Numbered from the stretch's first letter, positions 15,528-27,735 are shown. The stretch: DNA of 60,000 nt from Polytrichum commune (GCA_950295325.1 OX485806.1:4466001-4526000), one strand, 5' to 3'. Numbers and translations are program-made. Notes: generated by a model from the sequence alone, not told the origin.

Positions 15528-16712
15528 ATGCATTACATCGGTTGTGGGGTTGGTCATTTCATGGTGGGTTGTTTAGGTGGGATGACAGTGGATGTGGGAG
15601 ATAATGCATTTGAGTTGTCGACGAATGCATCGTTTTCTGATAGTGAATGTGAGCTCTCGTCCTTGTTGGCGGACATTATTGATGGAACAAACGTGGTGGG
15701 CGTGTCTGTGGATACATCCTCCCATGAATCTTTTGAAGTGCACGAATAATCTCAACATTTTGGGGATGACCACAATGACATTCCATTATGTGCCAGTTTC
15801 GGGAGGGAACAATGAATGGGCCTTGATGTTGTTCTACTTAACGAGCTTGGTGTCCCGGTGGCAGATGACATTTATAGAAACTCCAATCCCCGTGAATGTG
15901 TTGATGCCAACCCCCTTGGTGTCGATGATGTTGGCGAGTGCATCTTGAATTCTTTGCTTCCGTTTAAGGTCCTGTTGACGTGGAGATTTTCCTTGCATTG
16001 ATGGTCCCTTTGTCGGGTTTTCCATGAAGAAGTAAGCTTGTGGGATCATGGACGGCGGCATAAACAAACGCAGTTTGCTTTGTTGGCCATAATACGTCGT
16101 CGCAAAGATCTGCGCAGATATGGTTTTAGTCGCGTATTTTGCGGAGATAAGGAGCGTTGACGGGAGCACATATTGGGAGACAATTCTATCCGTCTCATGT
16201 TCACAAAGGAACGTTGTACGAAAAAATGTTGCCAATTTTTTCCATGCGAAAAAATTAGGTTTCTTCATCAAGAGATGTGGCTTACGTATTTTTGTATGAG
16301 GTTAGCAAAGAAACTCGAGATCCACAAAAATTTGCACATTCATACCCATGGCCATAAAGTGGTGACCCTTGAGAATGTGGAAGTGTCTTGCACAACGTGA
16401 TACAACATCTATGCAATCTCCAAGGCTGAATTGTATAGGTTTTGGAAGTAATATTTGTTAGGTTGTTGGTCTCGATTTCATGGCAACTCATGCATAAAGA
16501 AACCTAGGGAGGCTACATTCCAAGCCTCCGCGACACTCTCTACCATCATAATGCCGTTGGCCAATGCAATGCCCCACAAGATGAAAACATTGTCATCACG
16601 GGAGAAAGTTATTCAAATGGTGTTGCCCACGGACACAAAATGAAAGAACATCTTAACAGACATCAACGAAGTGGGTCGTATAGCAGGATGTGGGCCTATT
16701 TCTTTGTCCAAG
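15528..16712 (+). pseudogene. Decayed DUF7869-family transposase-like gene, 5' segment
   Basis: Translation in broken frames parallels the better gene at 45986-47629 (minus). Examples are LDVVLLNELGVPVADDIYR with NPLGVDDVG (about 15818-15935), CCQFFPCEKIRFLHQEMWL, and KKPREATFQASATL with PLANAMPHK (about 16497-16580). Frameshifts and stops separate these blocks, so it is non-functional. The reading stops at ISLSK (16712), where an LTR element is inserted, and resumes at 18332. The missing remainder is displaced by nested insertions and reappears at 23860. Confidence 0.85.
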
Positions 16713-18331
16713 TGTCAGCCACGAAACCTCACCCTTATGCGTGGTAGTCCGGGTGAGGGCCCATGACTCACATTTGCTTAGCTAATTCTATTTAGCCCTC
16801 AGGACAAACCTTAAACACTCCACCAATGTAGATGTTAAGTACACACTTCATTCAAATTAACACAAGGTCCAAGCATTCAGAAACGCTACATGTCCTTGTG
16901 GTCATAGTCACCCACACTCACATGTTAAATCTTTACTTAATACTATTAACCCTTAAACCCTACTATGTAAGCTAGGCTAGAATTGGGTTGATCAACCACG
17001 GAATTAAGCAATCACATTGGTGATGCCTACAACCCCAACCCACTAACCACAACCTTAGCTACCCACACTACCTAATCCTACATTATTGCCTACACTAATC
17101 CTTGATCTACTCCTGGTCCAACACCGCGCTGGGACAATGCTGGAGCCCCTTCCCTTACGGTCACTCAATCCCCTGCCCGGTTCGACCTCCAAGCTCTGGC
17201 CTTCTGATGCCCTGAGACAGCCGTTCCCCCTTCCAACAGTAGGCTCTCTTGCCGATTGAGATTCAGCTTCGGTACACAGTGAGGCTCAACTGTGAGTCCT
17301 TTGGGCCCAAGATCTTTCCCCGCGTTGGCTCTCAACTGCTGCTACAAGGTTGGAATCATCTGCGAGGGTGCATTCCTTCGCAGTCTTCACACACCTCCCC
17401 GTCAATAATATTTGGCCCTCATGCCAACCCACAACCTCCTTACCCTGCATTCCCTTGTTTTCTACCCACTCCCGCATTGATGAATCCGAGCGGTCACCCC
17501 TGGATTGGTGGATTGATTCGGCCAGCATTCCACCTGATTGCACGCCCTATTGAATTCGAAGCCTCTCCCAGTCGGAGGCGGTTGCCATCCCAGTAGATCA
17601 ATCGATCCTCACCCAACACATACCTGTGTAGCTCCTACATTTGAATGTTGGCAGAGAATTGAAACAACCACAAGGTCCGCCATTGTGACCGCTAGCCTTA
17701 ACCCTTTTAGCTCGTCACACAACTCGGAATTTTGCCTTACCGCTCTGGATGGCGCTACCTGCCTTCGAATCCCAGGTGTCCGTGGAAGCGGGAATTCATT
17801 GTTGATCTCCCCGGGCGACTGTTGCCAGCCTCTTTTTGAGGTCGTCGAATCTTTGTGCCTGCACTCCCTGCCGTCTCTTCACGAGGCAGTGAAGAATCTG
17901 CTCCAAAACCTTACATCTTCTGTCTGAGAAAACAACCCCTCTCTCCCGAGCTCTCGGCAGCTTGGGCTTCCCTCGTACTCCCCTGGCCGTCGTCTCTCTC
18001 TCTCTCTCGGTCCCCTGGCCCTTGAAACAGAAGGTTATCCTAACCTTGTAGTAGCCCCCCTCTAAAACGGACATGGATGATCTAATTCCCCCCATCACAA
18101 CCCAACTCCTTAGGTCCAATCCCAAGTCTTACTAAACCAACTAACCCACTTAACCCAACTTTTCCCTAATTCCCCAACCCTAAGCACCCCATATCAACTT
18201 AACCTTATTCTAATTCAAACTCAAAGATTACACTCTTTTTATGTCATTTGTATGGTTGATTCAATTTCAAAGTTCAAACTTGATGACTTTAAGGGTCAAG
18301 CAACAAATGTGGGCTCAATCTTGGGCTCACA
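16713..18331 (-). mobile_element. Solo-LTR-like element (family L1), minus orientation, perfect TSD
   Basis: It is bounded by TGTCAGCC on the left and GGGCTCACA on the right, i.e. TGTGAGCCC...GGCTGACA on the minus strand. A perfect CCAAG duplication flanks it (16708-16712 and 18332-18336). Removing the insertion and one CCAAG rejoins the host gene in frame as SLSK|LSVIKNQQ, which proves the boundaries. The 1619 bp contain C/T-rich stretches and a (CT)n run near 18000 but no pol domains. Confidence 0.88.
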
Positions 18332-18568
18332 CCAAGTTGAGTGTAATTAAAAACCAACAGTTTGTGGAATACATTTTGAAGAGACTTGGGGACAAGTTTG
18401 CCAAGTGTACGACATGTGAGAAATACAAAGGTCTTTGAGACGCCCACCCAATAGGCACCGAATCCCATACTAAACACTAAAGAAAATACATTGAGCATTT
18501 TAACAATCAGGAGGCATACAGTCTAGATTACTACAAGAATAGTGCAATATCCATAACGAGGCCCGTTG
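18332..18568 (+). pseudogene. Decayed DUF7869-family gene, middle segment
   Basis: The reading continues from 16712: LSVIKNQQFVEYILKRLGDK, FAKCTTCEKYKGL, then DAHPIGTES and YYKNSAISITRPV. This parallels LSAIKKQNFSEYITKRRGDK and onward in the gene at 45986-47629. Stops interrupt it near 18438 and 18480. It ends where the next insertion begins. Confidence 0.85.
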
Positions 18569-19033
18569 TGGCGCACCTCTCTATGAGGAGTGCTTGAAAC
18601 ACCATGGGCACAAGGGGGACCCCGGAGTAACACTTGGGACTTGTGGCGCCATTGGTGAGAGGGCCCAAGTGATCCTAGTGTGGGTGAGGGCCCAGGGCGT
18701 TGGGAACGCCTCCCACCCACGGAGACCCACAAGGGTAAGGTCATGAGCTATACGTAGCTTATCGCGTGTAGATTCTAGAATGCTCAAGAACACCTCAATC
18801 AAAGGTGTGAGTTAGGAGTTATGGCAATTTGAGTGGAGCGCTGTCCTGGGACAACACCCTGGTACAGCAGTGGCCTGGGAGTGGCTCTCGGGACTGCCAA
18901 GGTTTAAACAAGCATAACGTTCTCAATACTTGCCCGAATGGGGCAAGTGCAGAGTCCATCGGTATCTACGTGAAGCGTAGATGAGGATGGAGTGGTCGTT
19001 TGTTAGCATTAGACCAGAGCCCAACATTTTCCT

Positions 19034-19525
19034 TTAAATTGAACCCATACCCAGACCATGCCCATCAGCAGCGACCTTGTTCAAAGCTGTTTGAACAAGC
19101 CCTTTCAAACCTTGTCCGGCTATCGATTCAAATGGTTGGAGGTCAATCGCGCAGAAGTTGGCAGCCGCAAGCGTCATCGTCTTCTTATCATGTGTGGTGG
19201 GGACGCCCTTTGTTGCAAATATGTTCATTGCTCTACTCCTCGATCTTTCAGCCTTAGGACATTTATGATCACTCATGGTGCTGGTACCCATGGTTTTCTT
19301 GAACGTGTATACTTTCTTGCAGCTGAAGCACGCTGCGTACTCGCAGTCCTTACCATGTTGCTGCACGATGCAATTTTTTTTCCAAAGAGCAAAGTTCAGA
19401 CCATCATGGTTCTTGCGCAGTGAAAATACACGATCGGCGTCATTCGGCGATATCTTCTTTAGTTCCTTCTCGATCATTTGTGCATTTAGGGAACTAGAGC
19501 TAGATGCCACCATCTCAATAAGCAC
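19034..19525 (-). pseudogene. hAT transposase N-terminal fragment with BED-type zinc finger
   Basis: The 163-residue frame has a BED-like finger: CEYAACFSCKKVYTFKK followed by MSDHKCP (about residues 61-91). After it comes the conserved hAT N-terminal segment AAANFCAIDLQPFESIAGQG and GLKGLVQTALNK. The catalytic core and the hATC dimerisation domain, which should follow, are absent because the frame runs straight into the left terminal repeat at 19015. An internal deletion has therefore fused the transposase start to the element end. Confidence 0.85.
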
Positions 19526-21533
19526 TAGTCACTCACTTGTGAGCGCTAAATTTGTGCTTTGCCTCGATGAGATTTGCCCTAATTGCTGTTCAAATAAAGT
19601 TTTCCCACAGTGCACATGATGAGTCAGACATGTCTTTTTATGAGAAGACGGACCGCCATTTCTACTGACACACTCATGGCCAAGTGTCTGATGAATTGAG
19701 CGCAGAATGCACGGCTAACTTATTAAAGCTATTAACTTATTAATGCATGGCTAACTTATTATCCAGTTTCCGATGTAAGTTAATCATGGACATATCAATT
19801 CACTCAAAAAGCGAGTTCAAAGAATCTTCAAGAATTTGTATAAAGACTGGAGTAGTCTCAGATTCTCATCATACATTGCCAAGCATGTATGTATCCGCCA
19901 TTGAACATGTGACCTAGTCATCAACATTGAACAAACGGCTTAGTCATCAACATTCTATGATGATTTCTTTCCTCACTGAGTTCAAATTACATGCTGATTG
20001 ATGAGTAGATGTACATACCTAGTACCAATCTGCGAGATTTGGAGGAGACGAGATTGATGAAGGTAGACTCAATTCACTGTGTGCTCTAATGTGGCGATCA
20101 CAACACCCCTACACCGCTGCATCCAACAAAGAAAGAGAACCTTAGACCAATATATGTAGCAGTCGCTACTTCGTCTGAATCCAGGGGCTAACACTTTGAA
20201 AAGTGCAAGTGTCCGCAAGGCTGGCTCTGGCACATGCATTTTCAAGCTACAAGAAAAATTAATAGTGGAAATTTCAGCAAAATTCAAGGTACTGCAAGAA
20301 TCATCTTAACTCGAAAAGTATTGAACTTTGAGGATCAGTGGAGCCATGAGCAAGGGTGTATTGGAGGAAAGTGATAAAATCTCTGTTGACTCAGGTAGAA
20401 AACCATGTACGTGAATTCAGATGATCGAGTTAGGCAACTTCAGAATTCTTCAAAACACCAGAACTTCAGAATCTCAGAACTCCAGGTTCTTGACGAGGCC
20501 GTCATCTTACCTCTCTCATCTGCATTCTAGTGCAAGAATTAAGAGGTAGGATGGGGAGGGATTGCATACCTGTATAGGTCAATGAGGTTGAGGTCCAACT
20601 CCAAATGAGAGAAGTAAGATACAGATTCAAGACCTTATTTGGAGCAGTGATCGGGGAGAGGTTTGGTTGTAACCGGTTGAGATCCTAGTGTTTGCAAGTC
20701 TAACCGGTTACTTGTTGACATCCTCTGGGTTTCCTTTATCGAATCGGGGTATATTCTATAAATTCCTCTAAAATGATCGGTAATTTTACAGCAGTCTTCA
20801 ACTTCAACTTTTGGAGCACAACATATTACAAACATGCCAGACAACCGTCATCATTGTGCACAATATTAAAGAGACGTTCTGTCCGCCGATCCCGCATATC
20901 AATATTTCATCAGATTCTCAAAATGCGACAAGCTGTTGCGCTCAAGAATGCAAGTTATGAGTAATTTGTGAAAATTTGCGGAGAATTATGACCAAAGGTC
21001 CCACAATTCCAAATGAGCAAAGAAATATATGGATTCAAGCTTGATTCGAGAACTCATGTTTGTGGAATTGAATCAATCTCTCATGGAGTTGAGACCTCAT
21101 TCTTGGACTACTAACTAGGTGCGAAAGATGGATTGGGTGTTCAGGGAACTTGTGATTCCATCATCTCACTGTTTGAAATGCAACAAAACACAACACTTAC
21201 AAAGTGGACGTTGAGATCACCGGCGGCGAGGGAACGTGCTGCAACTTCGAAGCTCTGGCGACGGCATATGTGGATCGCTTAGGAGCTCCAAGCTTCGACC
21301 CACAATTTCCCCTCCACTTCACACTCCGGACACCAACTCAAAACCTTTTCTTCTCAGGCCACAAAAATTGGGTTAAGGATTGCGGGTGCAAAATTGCATT
21401 GACAAATCGAGAGAAGTCGGGGAAGAATTTGCAACCAGATTCCACCGTAGCTGTTTCCAGCGGCGAGGGAGTTGTTTCCAGTGGTAGGTCCCGTTCAGAG
21501 TTGAATTTGGAGAAGGACATGGACGTTGAGATA

Positions 21534-22879
21534 TGTGAGCCCAATATGGTGCCCACATGTGGGTTTAGCTCTTAAAACTCATTTTTTAGTGGTGTGGATT
21601 TCTTTTATCAATTATTCAAATACATAAACAGAGTGTGATTGTTAGTTTAGGTGGGAATTACTTTAGGAGCATACAAGTAAGCTTTTGGTTAGTTAGTAGG
21701 GGGGGGAAGATTGTTGGGAAGCGTTATGGGGAAGGGAAGCCAACCCTTGGGCTAAGTTAGGTAGCTGGGTTTTATTTGGTTGAGTTAGGTGTGGGGGCTG
21801 TTTGTTTTAGGGGGGTGGTGACTGTTACCTAGGAAAACAGGGAGGAAGAGTCGGAGGAGGAGAGGCTACCTCGGCAGCGCAGATCATCACCACTCTCTCT
21901 CTTCGGCGGCAGGGGATCCAAGGTCGGTTTCGAGTAATGGCTGGGTTGGACTGCCAAAAAAATGCAATGTAGGTGGCAGGCAATCGATCCTGGAATCAAG
22001 ATCGGAATCAAAGGGTGGGCTAACGGCATGAATGTTGGGCTCAAGGTTGAGCATTCTCTGAAGAAGGAATTTGCGGCATCCTGGTGGTGCCGGATGGGGG
22101 AGCAATGCTGAAGCCTCTTGGCTGGTCCAGCTAAATGCGAGTGGCTAATTCAATTTGGGCGAAGGCAGAAATGAGCTCACACTCAGGAGGTTGAAGACGG
22201 GGAAGGAAGCTGCGGCATTTAGCTGCTCTGAAACAAGGACTTCGCCGAAATTGATAGCTAATGAAGCGAAGAGCGTCTGAATCCGAAGGGAGGGGTCTCA
22301 AATCACCGAGGCGGCAGGTGGATCCTTGCTTAAGCGGTAGCTGCGGTAGAAAAGGTGTGATCTCTCAGCTGCTGCAAACTGGGGGGCGTGCGGTTGCACT
22401 GGAGCAACCACCAAAAACTGCCATCAAGTGACGGGCAGTGACGGGCCACCTGTCGCCAAGAACAACGTACAATCACCAAGCGAGGAAGGGGACTGCGGTA
22501 AATTGGATGGGCTGGGGTTTGACTGAGGGTATGCCATTGCATGGCCGGCCTACCAATTTGATGAGGAAGGTCGCTTAGTGCTGGGAATTAAGGAATTAGT
22601 GTAATTAGTGGGCCATAGTGTGTAAGGCTAAATGTCTAGGGAGTTAGGGATTGAATTAGATTAGGGTGTGAACAGCGTGAGAGAGGGTTGTTTAGACCAT
22701 GGACTAGAAAAGCATTTGTGAATGCTTATACTCCTAATCATGAAATAAACTGGAGGTTGAAGTGATTTGACCGGGGCATTGGAACACTATGGGCATGACT
22801 GAGTGTTGAAGGCTTTGGGTGTGGGTCACACTCTCCCACTTGGACTACGACGCTAAAGGGTGGGGGTTTGGACCTCACA
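21534..22879 (+). mobile_element. Solo LTR (family L1) nested in the hAT element
   Basis: It starts TGTGAGCCCAATATGG and ends GGACCTCACA, a TG...CA repeat with inverted TGTGAG/CTCACA tips, 1346 bp. The flanks AGATA and AGATC match at 4 of 5 bases. The sequence after it (CGCCGGCGGCGAGGGA) continues the host motif before it: compare GACGTTGAGATCACCGGCGG at about 21208. That supports a single insertion. No coding domains. Confidence 0.75.
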
Positions 22880-23859
22880 AGATCGCCGGCGGCGAGGGAG
22901 CTGTTTCTAGCAGCAGGTCCTACCCTGATTCACAACATTTTTTCCTCTCGCTCCCTACCACTTTACAACATCCTCTCTTTCTTGAGTTTTGGAATCCTCT
23001 TGGCAGGATTGGGTTTAAGGTAGGGTGGGAAAAGCAGAAGCACAAGAAAGTGACAGAAAAGAGACCGAGGATTCTTGGGAGCCCAGGGACACACTTAAGA
23101 AGGAGGAGGAGAACAAGAAGAAGAACACTAAAAGATGGACTCACCTTACTGGGTGAAGGTGATTCGGTGCTCTTACCCTCGAAAGCATTGAATGAGAGCT
23201 CATTCAATGACCGCTTCCAATATGCTTTGCTTTAGCCCATGCTCACCCATGAACAATAATATCGAACCCATGCCCACCCATGAACAATTATATCGCAGCC
23301 ATGCCCACCCAAAACCCATGGGCATGGGTATGGGCATCCAATGTAGGGCTCTGCATTAGACATCATACAAGGAAGTTATGATGGTTTGAAGCTGCTAGGG
23401 GCTTCTAGGCCCAGCGGCTAAGGGAGAATGTCTACTTGGCCCCAACTCTTAGTAAAGAGACAAAATGTTTTTTGACGGTGGGGTAGGGGCCCCGCGTAGA
23501 GTCCTAGAGGCCTATATGGGTAAGGTGGTGTGGCCTCACCCACCTGAGGCCGAACGGCACGGCCTCCATGGGCATTGGCCCAATGTGAGGCCATAGTTGC
23601 CTAGTACGCTTCGGCAACGCGATGATCAACATAAGATTGGACTTCCATGAATGGAAGTCCACATCTAAGGATTGGTTACCGATTAAGGGGTGAGTCCTGA
23701 AAGCAAAGTAGGAGGGTTGGTTCCCTCTTATGAACTATAAGGTCCGGGGTACAAGGAGCTAACCATTTGCATGGCGGGATGCGAAGGGTTAGCGCTCGTA
23801 ACCTTTGCTAGAAATGAAAATTGGCAAGATTGTTAAAGGAGCTAGCAAGGGATGTGACA

Positions 23860-24003
23860 CCTGCGAAGGTTCTAACAGTCATCCATGATAAAATGGACCA
23901 TGCCAAGACCACATGCCCTTGTTATGCATGCAAAATGAAGGCCACGGATGGTCTCTTCAAGTTGCCTGTAGCTATCACATGTTCATATAGAATCACAAAT
24001 GTG
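23860..24003 (+). pseudogene. Decayed DUF7869-family gene, 3' surviving segment
   Basis: Translation reads AKVLTVIHDKMDHAKTTCPC followed by KMKATDGLFKLPVAIT. It is nearly identical to EVLTVIHDKMDHAKTTSPC...KATDGFFKLPVSVT in the gene at 45986-47629. The reading ends soon after at a stop near 24009. The downstream half of the gene is missing. Confidence 0.85.
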
Positions 24004-24066
24004 TGTTGAAAAACTCTTCAATTTCGTTGGGTGCGTTTGCCAAACGAGGGAAGCTATCTTATAAGC

Positions 24067-24117
24067 GATGAGCAATGAGCAGTGAGCGGTGAGCAATACG
24101 ACATGAGCAGTGAGCGG
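24067..24117. repeat. GAGC-GGT short tandem tract at a gene-fragment end
   Basis: Imperfect repetition of GAGCARTGAGC / GAGCGGTGAGC. Similar tracts occur at 26829-26850 and 41522-41552, each beside the truncated end of a different transposon-like gene. Confidence 0.6.
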
Positions 24118-24499
24118 TAATATATGAATAATGAATTCAAAAATAGTAAAGGTGCACGGGTTTAGGGTACATGAACTAAATATAGTACTACATGAATTGA
24201 AGATTTTCAAATGTAAAGAGTTCAAATGAAGCAAGAAGGAATCGTATTACCGTAGATCACTACTAGAAAATCATGACCAAATCAACAGATTTGTGTTGAT
24301 TTGGGCACTGCAATGACCTATTTCACTGAATTTGTAACTTCTTGCCAAAACCAACAGTTTGGTGCCTACTTTTTGTTGATTCGAGTAGTACAATGGCCAA
24401 ATCAACAAAACTCACGCAAAATTAGAATCTTTAGAATATTCCATTATCCTTTTGGAAAAAAATTCGAGTATTTTGAAATCTTTTAAAACCATTCGAATC

Positions 24500-25035
24500 T
24501 TTTGGAATCTTGAATACTACTAAATACTGTAAATAATATATTGCAGATTATACTATAAATAATATAGTGCAGGGTATACTATAAATAGTGTATGCAGATT
24601 ATATTATAAATAGTATATTACATAATAAAGTATAAATAGTATATTACATAACATAGTATAAATAGTATAATCTGTAATATACTTAAAATAGTATAGTTTA
24701 AAATATACTATAAATAGTACAATCTGCAATATATTTAAAATATGATATGATATATTATACTATAAATAGTGTATTATGAAATACATTATTTATAGTATAA
24801 CTTGCAATATATTATTTTTAGTATATTTTTGAAGATATGTTAATATTATATTTTAGAATATAAGTAAATACTACATTTCAGAATATATGTATATAGAACA
24901 TGTCAAAATATACGTAAATAGTATGTGTCAAAAAACACATAAATAGTATATTTCATAATATACATAAATAATCTATTTTAGGATATACGTATATACTAAG
25001 AATTTATTTAAATAGTATATATCAAAATATATTGT
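24500..25035. repeat. AT-rich tandem repeat (TATACTATAAATAGTATA family)
   Basis: Many degenerate copies of a unit of roughly 25-40 bp, built on TATACTATAAATAGTATATT and its inverse, occupy this part of the CACTA element. Confidence 0.75.
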
Positions 25036-25062
25036 AAATAGGTTTGAAGTGTTCCTCACATA

Positions 25063-25519
25063 CAGTCTACCCTCTATAAATGTTAACCTCCGGGAGTGGA
25101 TCAAAGTTAACATTTATAAAGGTGTTAACATCTAACAATCATAAAATTATTTTTTTGAGCAATATACAAATCTTAATATTTATAAATATAAGCAATTGTG
25201 AAGAGTGCTTGTGAGAGAATACCATTCATAAAATTGCAAACCCAATTAAAACTTTATTTCAATATCAAGTTTACAAATCATGGGTGAAGTATGAATCAAT
25301 GGTTCTTTGGTAATTGAATGTGTAGTCTTTATCATCCACCTCATGGTTGTATTTCATTTGTTAACATTTATAAAGTTAAATTTACAAAGAAGGGAGTACC
25401 ATTTTGTTAACAATTAACACGTTTAACATTTATAGTGTACAATATGTGGGGAGTAGAAGAAAGTTAACATTTAGAGAGGGTTAACACTTATAGGTGTAAC
25501 ATTTATGGAGGGTGCACTA
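25063..25519 (+). mobile_element. pogo-like (Emigrant-type) MITE nested in CACTA
   Basis: The ends are CAGTCTACCCTCTATAAATG and the inverse of TAGTGCACCCTCCATAAATG. TA dinucleotides flank both (25061-25062 and 25520-25521). The ends resemble the Emigrant/pogo TIR consensus as I recall it (CAGT..ACCTCTATAAAT). A second, inverted copy lies at about 27199-27735. No coding capacity. Confidence 0.75.
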
Positions 25520-25559
25520 TAAAAGGGTTTAAAGCACTCCCTTTATATCAAGAAAGTGT

Positions 25560-25720
25560 GTTGACTTGGTGGTTAGAACCACCAAGTGGGAAGCCCAAGG
25601 TTGGGGGTTCCAATCCCTTGGCCCGCAACTATGACCTCTAGCCTAGCCTAGCAAGCCTAGGCGAGTATGTTGGAGTTGATGGGGACGTAGTTTGTGCTGT
25701 GGTAGTAGTCTGAAATTAAT
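25560..25720 (+). mobile_element. SINE-like, tRNA-derived head
   Basis: A box A-like TTGGTGGTTAGAACC at 25567 is followed about 40 bp later by a box B-like GGTTCCAATCCC at 25606. This spacing matches an internal Pol III promoter. A tRNA cloverleaf is not complete, so it is more likely a SINE head than a tRNA gene. The 3' end is not defined. Confidence 0.4.
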
Positions 25721-26056
25721 TTTTTTTGCCCGAACATCCAGGCCGTAAAAAATAAAATTTTCCGGAAAATCCGGAAAGTAAAAAAATTAATTTTTAATTT
25801 TAATTTTAATTTTAATTTTGTTGATAAACTTTTGATGACCAGATCAACAAAACCGTGTTACAGAGTGTCCAGGTCAACGCGTCCTAAGTAACAACCGCGA
25901 CCAACACTTTTTTGTTGATCCGGACGCAAAATTTTCTACTAGTGGATCATTGGAAATACTTCCAGTCCATTGCTAATTTTTATTATAACAATCCAAACCA
26001 AAACATGTCATTTTTTGACATTCAAATATATGGTACTTAATAGACCATTTGCAATA

Positions 26057-26835
26057 CTACTCACACTCTACAATACCAGCAAGTTCAAGTAGTCCCATGA
26101 CCTCGTTATAGGTATATGTAGGTGCATGAATGAACTTGTCACTCTCGTAATCCACCTTGCACAAAAATCTAAACACATAATAAAGATGTTTACAATACAC
26201 CCATTTTCCTTTCTTTCCCAATGCATGAGAGGACATTTTCGTGAAATCCGGGCATGTGCAATGCGGGATGTCGCCAATTGTGACATGGTATGTGATATCT
26301 TGCTTGGAGACAATGTTGATTATCACTCCAAAGCCCGGATATGGAATGGCAGTGACCCCAACCACATAGTAACCCTCCATGAGTCCGGCACTCTCCCATT
26401 TGTTTTTGTGATCCGCTAGCGGTGTTGTTGGATTACGACGCACTGTCTTCCCAAACCTGAATGTAGGGTGGGCATCCGGGTTTGGTGGCATAGAAAAATG
26501 CGAGCGAGGGATGGGGAGAGTTGCAATTGTTGAAAGCCTACGACGAGGGGACAATGCCTCCCTCTGCTGTAGTTGAAATCCAACATCTTTAAGTGCCAAA
26601 ACCTCCTCTCTCGATAGATTGGTACCTATCTTCACCGTCCACGTGTTGGGTACTATAGGCCAGTCCAACACATATTTCTTCTTACTGCCACTCACACAAC
26701 GCTTGATGTCGTCAGGGCAAAACCAAAATTCATACTCCACATTGTTGGGAGATCGAAATTCCTTCCTGAGCCCTTTGTATGTTGGGGCAGGTGTGCCATG
26801 TTTCCCAGTCCCGATTTGGGGAAAGTTAGTATGCG
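26057..26835 (-). pseudogene. SWIM zinc-finger protein fragment (transposon-associated family)
   Basis: The minus-strand frame continues upstream of its first start-like codon (about 26740) to near 26835, through KHGTPAPTYKGLRKEF. It contains FWFCPDDIKRCVSGSKKKYV, FQLQQREALSPRRRLS and a canonical SWIM finger: CTCPDF, then 22 residues, then CKHLYYVF (CxCx(n)CxH). The same domains in the same order make up the C-terminal half of the gene at 42112-43976. Here the N-terminal portion is missing and a GAGCRG tract marks the break. SWIM fingers bind DNA or protein and are common in Mutator-type transposases and FAR1-like factors. No DDE catalytic domain is visible, so I call it a truncated relic. 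Confidence 0.75.
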
Positions 26836-26850
26836 AGCAGAGAGCGGAGA

Positions 26851-27198
26851 GCGGCGATTTGAAGAGCGGAGAACTCCATTTGAGACATAAATTGAGAGGG
26901 GAAATGCACCTATAACCGTGAGATTATGGGTTTAGGGTAGAGCTATTTTAAGAAATTTTTATGAGTTAGGGTCTCTATTACCGTGGAAATAGAACAACAT
27001 TTCCCCATTTGAAACGTTTACATATTTTTGAAACATATATATATTATAATAAAATACAAAATTAGGGCTTACATCACTATTATGTCATAAATACAATTAC
27101 CAAACTTGTGTACTATAGTACATATCAGTGTAAATCAAATAAAAATTACTATATGAAGGAAACACGAAGGAGGTATGTGAAAAGAATTCCCCACATAT
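26851..27198. other. No recognisable feature
   Basis: AT-rich DNA without conserved frames or terminal repeats. Confidence 0.4.
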
Positions 27199-27735
27199 AG
27201 TCCACTCTATTAATGTTACACCTATAAATGTTAACCCTTTCTAATTGTTAACTTTATTCTACTCCCCACATATTGCACACTTTTAAATTTGACTCTATAT
27301 ATGTTAACGAATGAAATGCAACCATAACTACTCTTTGGAAAGACTACGTTTGGCTACGTTTAGTTCTAGTGACGGAAGTGTAAGAATGGAGGCACATGAG
27401 AACTTCCATTAGAAGGTACATGGAAACACGTTCATGTGGGTGTCCAAGTATGTGGGTTTGTTGGTGCAAATTGAGAAATATTTGCAAGTTGTGCATGCCC
27501 ATGATTCATACTTCACCCATGATTTCTAAACTTCATATTGAATAAAGTTTTGATTGGGTTTGCAATTTTATGAATGGTATTCTCTCACAAGGACTCTTCA
27601 AAAATGCTTATATTTATAAATATTAAGACTTGTATATTGGTCGATAAAACAATTTTATAATTGGTAATTGTTAACACCTTAATAAATGTTAACTATGATC
27701 GTTTCCCGAGGGTTAACATTTGAGGGTGAACATTA
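27199..27735 (-). mobile_element. pogo-like MITE, second copy, inverted
   Basis: It follows the inverse of the 25063-25519 element over most of its length: TGTTACACCTATAAATGTTA, TACTCCCCACATATTG, GGTATTCTCTCACAAGGAC, TTTATAAATATTAAGACTTG. It carries an additional block of about 120 bp near 27330-27450. The right terminus is decayed, so that boundary is approximate. Confidence 0.65.

Larger units (their letters stand above)
19015..23353 (-). mobile_element. Non-autonomous hAT-type DNA transposon
   Basis: The termini are CAGAGCCCAACATT on the left and, inverted, CAGAGCCCTACATT on the right, followed by related subterminal CCCATACCC/CATGCCCA motifs. A perfect 8 bp target duplication, CATTAGAC, flanks it (19007-19014 and 23354-23361), diagnostic of hAT. 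The 4339 bp element keeps only the N-terminal part of a transposase, pointing into the left terminus. The rest of its interior is non-coding and includes a solo LTR. Confidence 0.9.
18569..23859. mobile_element. Composite insertion splitting the DUF7869 relic (contains the hAT element)
   Basis: The host reading breaks after SITRPV (about 18568) and resumes at KVLTVIHDKMDHAK (about 23860). Subtracting the hAT element leaves about 950 bp of older inserted sequence (18569-19014 and 23354-23859) with no open frame of note. The exact ends and target duplication of this outer insertion could not be resolved. Confidence 0.5.
24258..25944. mobile_element. Non-autonomous CACTA element
   Basis: The left end is CACTACTAGAAAAT and the right end, inverted, is CACTAGTAGAAAAT. 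A perfect GAT duplication flanks it (24255-24257 and 25945-25947). Near both ends are related subterminal copies of a (C/G)AAATCAACA / TGTTGATC-type motif. There is no transposase frame in the 1687 bp. An AT-rich tandem block, a pogo-like MITE and a SINE-like head are inside. Confidence 0.88.
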
